64,000 bases of DNA, taken from positions 73,766-137,765 of the forward strand of contig CAYWOC010000005.1 of assembly GCA_964459845.1 (NCBI GenBank), read 5' to 3'. This DNA comes from CALZFJ01 sp964459845. Lineage in GTDB: Bacteria > Bacteroidota > Bacteroidia > Bacteroidales > Muribaculaceae. Every line of letters begins with the position of its first letter. Positions within the stretch are counted from its first letter, which is position 1. Made by a program: the position numbers and the translations under genes. The notes under the pieces are model-generated. The model was given only the letters and a program-made list of their open reading frames with translations, was not told the DNA's origin and did no database searches. Positions 43,225 to 51,820 of this stretch are shown here, in pieces.

Positions 43225-43257
43225 ATTGGGCTGTGCCATATAATAATGCAGCCCAAT
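43225..43257. terminator. hairpin between convergent GNAT and hmu-like operon
   Basis: ATTGGGCTG (43225-43233) pairs with CAGCCCAAT (43249-43257). No T run follows in either direction, so termination is only likely. Confidence 0.45.
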
Positions 43258-43282
43258 ATAAAATATATCAAATTGAAAATCC

Positions 43283-43612
43283 CTATTCCGGAACGTATAT
43301 TATGTCTCCGTTTTCCAATTCATAAGCAATGCCGACACGCTTGCCTTTATTCGAGGATTTATCCGAATCTTCAGACGGCGTATAGCGATTTATTTTTTCA
43401 CCCTCCTTTGTTATTATCTCCATATTCTCTTTACCGGGATTTTTTACCATTGTAAAATCTTCCTGAGAAAACATTTCAGTCATATTGAATCGACTCACCA
43501 AAGCCACCATCAGAGCGACAGCAAAAACCATCGCCACATCAAACAAATTGCTGACCACGCTCATTGGATCAGAGTCTTCGCCACGGCGAAGCAAGGAACG
43601 ACGACGTTTCAT
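43283..43612 (-). CDS. DUF2149 protein (HmuV-like, ExbD-like topology)
   Basis: 109 residues, last gene of the operon. A basic N-terminus (MKRRRSLLRRGEDSDPMS) is followed by one membrane segment (VVSNLFDVAMVFAVALMVALV) that holds an aspartate near its start, like the proton-carrying Asp of ExbD/TolR, and then a small periplasmic domain ending GIAYELENGDIIYVP. DUF2149 occurs with CobN-like chelatases and MotA/TolQ/ExbB proteins. The ExbD-like reading is inference from topology and context. Start overlaps the ExbB-like gene by 4 bp (ATGA). Confidence 0.85.
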   Translation of the reverse strand: MKRRRSLLRRGEDSDPMSVVSNLFDVAMVFAVALMVALVSRFNMTEMFSQEDFTMVKNPGKENMEIITKEGEKINRYTPSEDSDKSSNKGKRVGIAYELENGDIIYVPE

Positions 43613-44214
43613 GATACCGCTTTATTTGATTGGTTAACAATTTCTGCAAGATATTCGAGCAAAGTTATATTCTTTACGGCCCATCGTTCCTTAACTTGCT
43701 GTGTAACAAATCCGATAGCACTAACAACGAGCCCAACAACCGTTGTTGCAAACGCCACTTGCATATTATACGCCATAGATGCGATATCTCCGGATGCCAA
43801 ACCAACGAGAGCCGGGCCCATAGGGATAAGAGTCCCCATCAATCCGAGAATCGGGCCCATCTTAGTCAAAACTTTTGATGTAGCAATATCTTTATCAGCT
43901 TCGATTTCATATTCCGACAGCAAAAGATTTGTTTTTGCTTCATTTCCTTTATTGGCGACAATCAGTTTGGCATATTCAATAGCAATCGAACTCGATTTGG
44001 CCGGCAATGAAGCAATAAAACCATCGATCGAACCAACCGTAAGATTCTTTACATTTTCATAAAGTAAGCTTGCAGTTTTTTTATACTGAAGATACTGTCC
44101 AAAGAAAACTCCGATAAGCACTATAGCCCTCGCAAAGAAAAAGATAAGCAATACAATCACCGGCACTAGAAGCCCGGTCGAAATCCAATAGAGGATATTA
44201 GAGATTACGTTCAT
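43609..44214 (-). CDS. MotA/TolQ/ExbB proton channel protein (HmuU-like)
   Basis: 201 residues with three membrane segments: one at 10-35 (ISTGLLVPVIVLLIFFFARAI) and two at the end holding the family core GPILGLMGTLIPMGPALVGL and MAYNMQVAFATTVVGLVVSA. Such proteins pass protons and drive partner proteins across the periplasm. It overlaps neighbours by 4 bp on both sides, so it is part of the haem-uptake complex rather than a general ExbB. Confidence 0.92.
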   Translation of the reverse strand: MNVISNILYWISTGLLVPVIVLLIFFFARAIVLIGVFFGQYLQYKKTASLLYENVKNLTVGSIDGFIASLPAKSSSIAIEYAKLIVANKGNEAKTNLLLSEYEIEADKDIATSKVLTKMGPILGLMGTLIPMGPALVGLASGDIASMAYNMQVAFATTVVGLVVSAIGFVTQQVKERWAVKNITLLEYLAEIVNQSNKAVS

Positions 44215-44906
44215 TTTAAATATTTTATTTTTTTTGAAATTCTAATTTTATTATATATCAATCCAAATAATGCCCCAATAACGAGAATAGCAAAAAATCC
44301 TGCTAATGCATCCCATGACACGGAATTGGTTCCTATTGCAGCAGTTCTGCCATTGACTGTCGCAACAATTCCAAGAGCCGCAGTCAAGAGATTAATCAGA
44401 AACATCAATTCAAGCCGCAAATCATTTTCCGGCAACAGCCATTTTATAGCGTACACAAATATCGGTATCAGCACTGCCACAATTACTCCGGCCAACCATC
44501 CGATAACCGAGAATTCCACTCCAGGCATTGCAAATATTATTTCGACAAGCATCGAAAACAAAACCGGAAACAACAAAAGCCCAGGAAACCACAGAGTCAC
44601 ATTCAACAGAACACGTTCTTTCGTAGAAAGCTTACCGTTCAGACTTTTTCCCATCAGCAAACAGAAACAAATCTGAAATGCCACATCTATTGTCAATATC
44701 ACAGAAGTGTCAAGCATAAGTTCCGGCTGATTAAGCCACATGCCGATCTGCATTTTCGATTGTTCACTTGCCAATTCATATGTAAATCCAAGGAAAGCCA
44801 AAGGAATCAGACATAAAATTATAATTCCGGCAACCCCGTGATAGGTCAGCTTCAACACATAGTTCAAGCCGATCAACAGCATTATTATCAATACCACAAT
44901 TTCCAT
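44211..44906 (-). CDS. polytopic membrane protein of the hmu-like operon (HmuT-like)
   Basis: 231 residues with about six membrane segments, among them IVVLIIMLLIGLNYVLKL, IIILCLIPLAFLGFTYEL, VTLWFPGLLLFPVLFSMLVE and FFAILVIGALFGLIYN. I do not recognise a named family. Position between the CobN homologue and the ExbB-like gene equals that of HmuT. The start overlaps the CobN stop (TAATG), and its stop overlaps the next gene, so it is made with them. Possible roles: an inner-membrane path for haem or metal, or a scaffold. Confidence 0.8.
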   Translation of the reverse strand: MEIVVLIIMLLIGLNYVLKLTYHGVAGIIILCLIPLAFLGFTYELASEQSKMQIGMWLNQPELMLDTSVILTIDVAFQICFCLLMGKSLNGKLSTKERVLLNVTLWFPGLLLFPVLFSMLVEIIFAMPGVEFSVIGWLAGVIVAVLIPIFVYAIKWLLPENDLRLELMFLINLLTAALGIVATVNGRTAAIGTNSVSWDALAGFFAILVIGALFGLIYNKIRISKKIKYLK

Positions 44907-47900
44907 TATCTAAACTCTCCGGTTTTACGACGGTGTCTAATCAGCAAAATCACAATAATAAGCCCTACAATCACAATTCCTCCGACAAGAAAACCGTCAA
45001 CATAATTCACTCCTACTTCCTGTCGGTTCATCTCATCACGCTTCATGACCATTCCGTCATCATCAGAAGAAATATTCTCGGCCCGCACCGATGATATTGC
45101 GGCATTATATTGGCGAGCGCTATTTTGTGACACATTTGATTGAATGAAATCTCTGAGTTTAGCATTGTCACAAACAAAACCGGAACATGACGCACCGTGT
45201 TCGTTTACCATCTCGGTATGCAATTCCGCAATAGCGGAAATCTGTTCCGGAGTAGCCGACCACATGCCTTTACGTATTGTCTCAAGCATTACAGCCGTCA
45301 TTTCCTGAAGAGCGGCATGATTCACTTTAGAAAAATATTCTTTTACACCAAGATGATTTTCATCGGCGATATATGTATCATATATATTGTTCCAAAGCTC
45401 ATTATCAATAACATCCGGTTTCATTACATTCCATCCATATGTGTTTCTGACAACATCCGCTATAGCGGACGCATCACCAGAACCACCGTTCATTTTTTCT
45501 TTAATATATGCCGGATTAAGAATCGTCGTACGGCTCTCAACGCCTATCGCTTCTTTAACTTCCTGCATGCGCGCATTGTTTCTGTTGCGGTAGTCACTCA
45601 AATATGCGTCAGGCTCCTTGCCAGTGACGTTACGCACGGCAAGATTCATACCTCCCATAAATTCATACACATGATCAAGGCTTAAGGCTCCCCATGTATT
45701 GCTCTGTCGAGGCTGTACGACAACATCGGTATTGGTGAGAGCGGCTTCAAACACAAAATCATGCATTTTTTCCCAATCCTCTTCACTACCATACATAGCC
45801 CCCATATTGTTCATATACACCGACGCTATTTCATTTTCGTCTTCCCAACAATCTCCGGCTTCAACCATCGATTGGATGCCGCTTCCGTAATTTCCATTTA
45901 TTCCACCGAAAACTCGCGCAGAGGATAATTCTCTCGCTTCTTTCGGAGAAATGCCTTTTTCTACCAATCGCCGTTCCGATTCAACAACTCCAGATGCGAC
46001 ATAATTGTCATAAACATCATCATCAGCCTCTGCTGCCATCTTCACAGCACGTCCTATCAAGAATAAACGCGATGCGGCAAGATCCCTTAACTGACCTGAT
46101 GTCTGAACAACGACATCAATACGCGGTCTTCCCAATTCTGATGAAGGAATCAATTTAAGATCGGCAACACGGCCAAATGGATCACGAACAGGCTCAACAC
46201 CAAGCATATATAAGATTTGTGCGATTGTAGCACCTTCAGTCTCAATAAACTCGCTACTCCATAACGTATAACTGACCTTTCTGGGAAGCGAATCATTGTG
46301 TGCTTTCCGATACATCGCAATAGTGTTATCGGCAAGCGACTTACCCTTTTCCCATGCCATCACTGACGGCGTTTCTTCCGCATTGACGGCAAACATGTTG
46401 CGACCGGTTGGAAGTATATTCGGATTAAGCACCGGATCTCCTCCGGAAGTCGGCGCCACATAACCGCCATTCAACGCATTGACAATCGATAACAACTCTT
46501 CTTTCGGACTATTATTCAAAGCCTGAATATACTTATTCACATTCAGAAGAGCCTTTTCCACTTCTCCAACAGAATTGGCAAATTCAATTTCTTGTGGTGT
46601 CAGTTCATTATTCGAGATTCCCGAATGTCCTTTGGCTGATTTTCCACCGGCGACTACACTTTTACGTTTAATAGCCGCCTCCATTTTCTTTAAGGCCATA
46701 CTATCAGCACCCATTTTTTTCGCCATCTCCAATGCCTTTTCCGGAGACATTCCAGGCAACATTTTATGTCCTGTTGGAGCAGATACCCTTTCCGACACTT
46801 TTAATGGCTCTTTCTTTGCCGCCAGCATCATGGCGCCCATAACCATCATTCGAGAAAACATATCTTTTGAACCGTCGATTGCTTTAAGCAGATTACGGGC
46901 ACTGTCAAGGCTGTGTTGCGAAATATTGACAAAACGACATATCTCGACATCATCCAGAATTTTTCCGGAACGAATAAGCTTATCTACAATATCAACGGCT
47001 TTAGAACGATATGTTCTAATATCTCCACCTTGAAGCTTTTGCAAACTATATGCCAATGGGTCAACAGTCATAGCCATGACCGTGGAACGTATATGTTCAG
47101 AGGAATAAGGGACTCCCATCACATAAAGAGCTCCGCTTATTTTTTCATTCGCAAGTTCTTCAGCAAAATTTTCGATTCTCAAGATTTCATCGTCCGTATA
47201 TGCATTGGTCATAACGCTATCCAATCGCAAATCCCTATGAATCCCAAGCTCTACCGTATATTTTTTAACCAACCCGGCAACTTTCGCAAGAGCTCTGTCA
47301 TCGACTTTATCTGCCCCGTTGAGTTTATTATATTCCATAATAGCGTCCGACAGATTTTTATAAATACCTCTCACCTCGCTATCCATAAATGGCGGAGTAA
47401 GATAATTCAGAATTGTAGCATAGCTACGACGTTTTGCCATCATAGCCTCTCCGACATTGGATGTAGAATAAACATAAAAATGAGGCATGTTCCCAACAAG
47501 ACGGTCTGCCCAATCTTCACTTCCTAAAGCGACCTGTTTGCGAGGTGTAAACTCCAATGAACCATGTGCGCCGAAATGCATTAAAGCATCAGCCTCAAAT
47601 CCGTGTCGAGCCCAAAGATAAGCCGCTACATAATTATGCAATGGAGCGGCATCAGTACCATGAACCATCTTGAAATCATCATCACTCAGGCCGACAGCAG
47701 TCTGTGGAATGATAACGACATTGCCAAACCGAATACGTGCAAGCGCAAGGTTTCCTTTATCATCACTCAACCCATGTCCTGGAAATTCACCGTCAACCTC
47801 ATCTATTCCTCTTCTCATATCATTTGAAATAGATACGTTACACCAATCATCATAATCAGTGCGGGTTATAATCTCAGGTGAATGTTTTGTCACAAAATCA

Positions 47901-49168
47901 TCCTTTGCACCTATAGCATAATCATTAAATATCTTTCCTTTCTGATTTATCAGCTGTTCAAATGCCTCAGCATCTGCGGGCAGATTATCGACAGAATATC
48001 CCTCAGACTTTAACTTCTTCAACAGGTTATAAAGCGATGGCGCCACATCCATACCCTCAGCGACAAGAGCGTTTTGTCCCGGGCCTTTAAAATAGAATAT
48101 CGCCACCCTTTTATCTTTATTCGGTTTCGATTGTAGGGCAATATAATTATTGATCGTGGACACAAATGTGTCAAGTCGGTCAGGAATAGCCTCGACATGT
48201 GGCAATCCGTCCGGTCCTTCATAATGAGCGAAAAGAGCAAATGGTCTTATAGCTCCGTCAATTTCAGGAGTAACAACGCTTTGAGACAGAAATCCTCCGT
48301 TCATACCTGTCTTATCGGCCATCCAATCATCATAACCGCGATTTACATTTAAAGGCGAGAATAAAGGAATATTTCTTTCTTTCAAATATTCGACAACCTG
48401 GTCGCCCATGCGTCCATGTGCCATATTTATCATCGCATTTATATGTATGGAATCAGCATGCCCCTCTGCAATAAACTGCTGGATGACATTCACCGGATAT
48501 ACACGGCAACCACTTTCCTCCAATTTTACAATCAGCTCATCAGGGACTCCCATCTGTCCTGTCAGAATTATCCCCGGAACTCCCTCATTCCATCTTCCTG
48601 ACTTTTGCAACCATTTTTCATAATCAGTGACAGAACTGAATTGCATCTCATCCCCTTCATTCGGATAATACAATAATGATGACGTCGTGAGTACAGGATC
48701 TCCTGGTTCATTGACAAATATCTTTTTACCGTCAACATATTTCCTGACATAATTAAGCATATTGCGGTAATTTGCTTTACCGCCGGTCAGATATTGAGTA
48801 AGAAATTCATTGTCTATAGAATCAACAGATGTCACCTGATTATTTGGATTGGTAACAGCCGTCGATATGACCGGTGTTCCATTTTCAGCCGCAGACACAA
48901 GAGCCTGACGTTGTTCATCGGTAATTCTCAGTCCCATACCGTTTACAAACACCATATCGTAATCTCCGGCATTTTCCAATTCTTCAACCGGAAGTTCATA
49001 CAACTTCACAAAAGAATTATCATTAGCCTTTGAAATTTCACCAAGCGTAATAGCCTGATAGTTCACAAAAGCTATACGAGAAGATGACGCATAAACATTC
49101 CACATCAAAATGGTTACGCCTATCAATAAGGCGCAACCAATAGCAAAAAATATATATTTCTTTTTCAT
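44906..49168 (-). CDS. hmuS: membrane-anchored CobN/HmuS-type chelatase homologue
   Basis: 1420 residues. A single N-terminal membrane segment (YIFFAIGCALLIGVTILMW) and a C-terminal one (GFLVGGIVIVGLIIVILLI, followed by RHRRKTGEF) place the large middle outside the cytoplasm. The middle has the CobN/BchH core: FGAHGSLEFTPRKQVALGSE, GRPRIDVVVQTSGQLRD, ARVFGGINGNYGSGI and QSNTWGALSLDHVYEFMGGM. Cytoplasmic CobN inserts cobalt into a corrin with CobS and CobT, which are not here. HmuS homologues of Bacteroidota are linked to haem use and metal removal. Its place between a TonB receptor and proton-channel genes supports that. Metal removal in this strain is inference. Confidence 0.9.
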   Translation of the reverse strand: MKKKYIFFAIGCALLIGVTILMWNVYASSSRIAFVNYQAITLGEISKANDNSFVKLYELPVEELENAGDYDMVFVNGMGLRITDEQRQALVSAAENGTPVISTAVTNPNNQVTSVDSIDNEFLTQYLTGGKANYRNMLNYVRKYVDGKKIFVNEPGDPVLTTSSLLYYPNEGDEMQFSSVTDYEKWLQKSGRWNEGVPGIILTGQMGVPDELIVKLEESGCRVYPVNVIQQFIAEGHADSIHINAMINMAHGRMGDQVVEYLKERNIPLFSPLNVNRGYDDWMADKTGMNGGFLSQSVVTPEIDGAIRPFALFAHYEGPDGLPHVEAIPDRLDTFVSTINNYIALQSKPNKDKRVAIFYFKGPGQNALVAEGMDVAPSLYNLLKKLKSEGYSVDNLPADAEAFEQLINQKGKIFNDYAIGAKDDFVTKHSPEIITRTDYDDWCNVSISNDMRRGIDEVDGEFPGHGLSDDKGNLALARIRFGNVVIIPQTAVGLSDDDFKMVHGTDAAPLHNYVAAYLWARHGFEADALMHFGAHGSLEFTPRKQVALGSEDWADRLVGNMPHFYVYSTSNVGEAMMAKRRSYATILNYLTPPFMDSEVRGIYKNLSDAIMEYNKLNGADKVDDRALAKVAGLVKKYTVELGIHRDLRLDSVMTNAYTDDEILRIENFAEELANEKISGALYVMGVPYSSEHIRSTVMAMTVDPLAYSLQKLQGGDIRTYRSKAVDIVDKLIRSGKILDDVEICRFVNISQHSLDSARNLLKAIDGSKDMFSRMMVMGAMMLAAKKEPLKVSERVSAPTGHKMLPGMSPEKALEMAKKMGADSMALKKMEAAIKRKSVVAGGKSAKGHSGISNNELTPQEIEFANSVGEVEKALLNVNKYIQALNNSPKEELLSIVNALNGGYVAPTSGGDPVLNPNILPTGRNMFAVNAEETPSVMAWEKGKSLADNTIAMYRKAHNDSLPRKVSYTLWSSEFIETEGATIAQILYMLGVEPVRDPFGRVADLKLIPSSELGRPRIDVVVQTSGQLRDLAASRLFLIGRAVKMAAEADDDVYDNYVASGVVESERRLVEKGISPKEARELSSARVFGGINGNYGSGIQSMVEAGDCWEDENEIASVYMNNMGAMYGSEEDWEKMHDFVFEAALTNTDVVVQPRQSNTWGALSLDHVYEFMGGMNLAVRNVTGKEPDAYLSDYRNRNNARMQEVKEAIGVESRTTILNPAYIKEKMNGGSGDASAIADVVRNTYGWNVMKPDVIDNELWNNIYDTYIADENHLGVKEYFSKVNHAALQEMTAVMLETIRKGMWSATPEQISAIAELHTEMVNEHGASCSGFVCDNAKLRDFIQSNVSQNSARQYNAAISSVRAENISSDDDGMVMKRDEMNRQEVGVNYVDGFLVGGIVIVGLIIVILLIRHRRKTGEFR

Positions 49169-49176
49169 TCTTCTAA

Positions 49177-51318
49177 TTACTTAAAGAATTCATCTATATT
49201 AAGAGACACGCCTATCGACCATGTACGGCCTGTGGTGGGCGCAGAATTCCAATAATATATCTTCGGTTTATAATTAAGTAAATTATCAATTGCGAAATTC
49301 ACATCAATAACTCTCCAGACTCGTTGCTGCAATGTAAATTTCCACAACGAGTAGGCTCTGTCAGTTTCATAATCGCTTTCTGGATTTGACAGATACCTGC
49401 CGGATAATGACGCATAAAATTTATAGAAGCTGCACAATTGTTTATCATAATCTATTCTCCATGTAGCTGAATGAGGACGAGGCTGAGTAAATTGGGAATC
49501 AATTGAACGGCCGCCAACATGAAGATAATTATAACTTGCCGATAAACCGAGTCCTGAAATCGAACGATAACGGAGACCGACATCCAATCCGGCCACCTTT
49601 ACGCCATCCTCATTACAATATATAGCTCCTTCTTCCCGAGAGTCATCTCCGGGAAAATCCATTGTGGTAATTCTGCTGTTGTAATAATTATAATAACCGG
49701 TAACACTACAACTATAGGAACCTCTCAAAAAGCTCGACCGAATTTGTCCGGTACGTTCAAGAGATACATTGAAATTATGGCTTCGCTCCGGTTTCAAATC
49801 AGGATTGCCATATATCATCTGGATTCCCGCCATATCAAAATTCATATACATTTCTTTCAATGTAGGAGCTCTGAATCCTCCGGAGTAAGAAGTTCGAATA
49901 GTCAATGGCTTCAGTTTGAACATCATTGCCAGTCGAGCCGTCACAGAATTGCTTTTTGATTCCGAGAAATAATCCTCGCGAGCGCTCGCTATGATATTTA
50001 ACCATGATAATGGAGAATAGTCGAATTGCACGAATGCGTCAAAAGTATTTTGAGAATGTTGCTCACCGTCAGTAAATTGATAAGTCGTCAGATAATCATG
50101 CATATAATCGCCACCTATCGTCAATACATTTTTTCCGAAAATCCTTGAATATAATCCATGGAATATATGCTGCCGATTACTGTAATCATGATCATGAGTG
50201 CGGCGGTCATCCACATAACGGGCTTTATCATATTGATCATATCCATATGTCAATTCCAGATTGCGCTTGGAATCTATTTCCCACACCGATTTCAATCCTC
50301 CGGTATAATCATGATAATTGTCGGTGTAATTTGCCCTATTGCTCGTACGGTAGAAATATCCGCCCCTTCCGATAAACCGCAGATTATCATTAACCCTATA
50401 AATCAACCGTTCTTTGACATTTACGGTTTCTCCTCCATAAATGTCGTGTATTTTTGATTCCGTATCAAATGCGTCAGTTAAATGTATGGTTTCCACGGTC
50501 GAATATTGAACTGAAGTATTTGAATTCCATTTTTCTGAATTAAAATCCAGATTTCCGCCTGTACGCCATTCATTTCCCGCAGAACGATAACGGGAATTGA
50601 CATTTACATGCCATGGTTCCTTACTTTCTTTTGTGATAAGGTTTACTACACCACCGACTGCATTAGCGCCATAAAGAGCAGATGACGCACCTTTTACAAT
50701 TTCTACCTGGCCGACATTTCCAAGATTAAGACGATTATAATCTACGTTGTCCATTGTTTCCCCGGCCAATCGTTCGCCATCGACAAGAAAAAGGACAGCA
50801 TTTCCACCAAAACCGCTCATGTTAAGAGAGGTTTCCTGACTCATTGCATAGCCGAATTCCAGTCCCGGAATCTCCTCGGTAAGAAGATCCTGAATATTTG
50901 TCGCATCAGTCTTTCTGATATCTTCCGCCGAAACAAGACGAATCACCACGGGAGCATCCTTTAAGGTCTTAGGAGTGCGTGTTGCAGTCACAACAACTTC
51001 GTTAAGAGTATTCGGATCAGGAGTTAATCTTATCAACTGTTCTTTATCCGAATTTGTGGATTTGAAAATATAAGTGTCAGTAACAAATCCTACATATGAT
51101 ACTTGAACCTTTATCGCTTTGCCATTTATCTGTGAAAACTCAAATTTTCCGTCAATATCGGTCACAGTGGCATTATTATCATTGATAATTCTGACTACCG
51201 CACCTGCCAACGGGCTTCCATTCTCATCCAGCACTTTACCGACATAAGAATCGGCAAGTGCTGTAAATGGGCAGACAAGTCCTAAAAGTAAAAGCGCAAT
51301 TATAAGCCTCTGTGACAT
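49177..51318 (-). CDS. TonB-dependent outer membrane receptor (HmuR-like)
   Basis: 713 residues. Signal peptide (MSQRLIIALLLLGLVCPFTALA), then a carboxypeptidase-regulatory-like domain (VLDENGSPLAGAVVRI ... VQVSYVGF), the plug domain (about 110-240, TPKTLKDAPVVIRLVSAEDI ... IVKGASSALYGANAVGGVVN) and a 22-strand barrel ending in TWSIGVSLNIDEFFK. It brings a large ligand through the outer membrane using proton-motive energy. It is 8 bp upstream of the CobN-like gene, so the ligand is probably haem or another tetrapyrrole. I see no FRAP/NPNL box that would prove haem binding by itself. Confidence 0.92.
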   Translation of the reverse strand: MSQRLIIALLLLGLVCPFTALADSYVGKVLDENGSPLAGAVVRIINDNNATVTDIDGKFEFSQINGKAIKVQVSYVGFVTDTYIFKSTNSDKEQLIRLTPDPNTLNEVVVTATRTPKTLKDAPVVIRLVSAEDIRKTDATNIQDLLTEEIPGLEFGYAMSQETSLNMSGFGGNAVLFLVDGERLAGETMDNVDYNRLNLGNVGQVEIVKGASSALYGANAVGGVVNLITKESKEPWHVNVNSRYRSAGNEWRTGGNLDFNSEKWNSNTSVQYSTVETIHLTDAFDTESKIHDIYGGETVNVKERLIYRVNDNLRFIGRGGYFYRTSNRANYTDNYHDYTGGLKSVWEIDSKRNLELTYGYDQYDKARYVDDRRTHDHDYSNRQHIFHGLYSRIFGKNVLTIGGDYMHDYLTTYQFTDGEQHSQNTFDAFVQFDYSPLSWLNIIASAREDYFSESKSNSVTARLAMMFKLKPLTIRTSYSGGFRAPTLKEMYMNFDMAGIQMIYGNPDLKPERSHNFNVSLERTGQIRSSFLRGSYSCSVTGYYNYYNSRITTMDFPGDDSREEGAIYCNEDGVKVAGLDVGLRYRSISGLGLSASYNYLHVGGRSIDSQFTQPRPHSATWRIDYDKQLCSFYKFYASLSGRYLSNPESDYETDRAYSLWKFTLQQRVWRVIDVNFAIDNLLNYKPKIYYWNSAPTTGRTWSIGVSLNIDEFFK

Positions 51319-51324
51319 ATATCC

Positions 51325-51801
51325 TTATTTTTTAGGAGCGGTAAACGAACAAATCATAGGCATAGGCATTGCTCCATATTGAAGATTGAATTCAACGGTA
51401 AGCTTTTCGTTTTCAAAAGTGCCTTGAGCCACACCGGAATATGCTTTACCATCGATATTTCCGCTAAAATTTGTAGGCGCGAGAGAATACTTTCCGTCTT
51501 CACCTGAAACTTTTACACCATCAATATTGATTGAAGGCACGTTCATCGGAGGATTCCCAAATTCAGAAATAACAATCTTAACCGTAGCGTCATCAATTAC
51601 AGAAAGCGTAAAAGTCATATCCTCAAAAGTCGATTCCTGACCCATGACAGAACAGGTCATGTCCCCCTCATACACTCCGGCAACATTATTGGCAGCCGGC
51701 ACTTCGGGAGTGTCTTTGTCATCATCCGAACAAGAGCTTAAAAAAGCAACAAATGCGAAACTGAGTACCATCGCAGAAAAAATAGTTCTAAATCTTTTCA
51801 T
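51325..51801 (-). CDS. surface calycin-like lipoprotein
   Basis: 158 residues. A lipoprotein signal peptide ends in FLSSC; the residues after the cysteine, SDDDKD, match the acidic surface-export signal of Bacteroidota lipoproteins. The rest is a small beta barrel: VAGVYEGDMTCSVMG, MTFTLSVIDDATVKIVI, VSGEDGKYSLAPTNFSG and LTVEFNLQYGAMPMPMICSF, the calycin-like pattern. Located where hmuY is in Porphyromonas, 6 bp before the TonB receptor. Probably binds the ligand outside the cell and hands it to the receptor (inference). It is a different fold class name from HmuY, so it may be a replacement. Confidence 0.85.
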   Translation of the reverse strand: MKRFRTIFSAMVLSFAFVAFLSSCSDDDKDTPEVPAANNVAGVYEGDMTCSVMGQESTFEDMTFTLSVIDDATVKIVISEFGNPPMNVPSINIDGVKVSGEDGKYSLAPTNFSGNIDGKAYSGVAQGTFENEKLTVEFNLQYGAMPMPMICSFTAPKK

Positions 51802-51820
51802 AACTGTGAGATTAAATTGG

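Noticed and set aside
44906..49168. Cobalamin biosynthesis (cytosolic cobaltochelatase)
   Set aside because: No cobS, cobT or other cob genes are present, the protein is membrane-anchored, and the neighbours are a TonB receptor and proton-channel genes.
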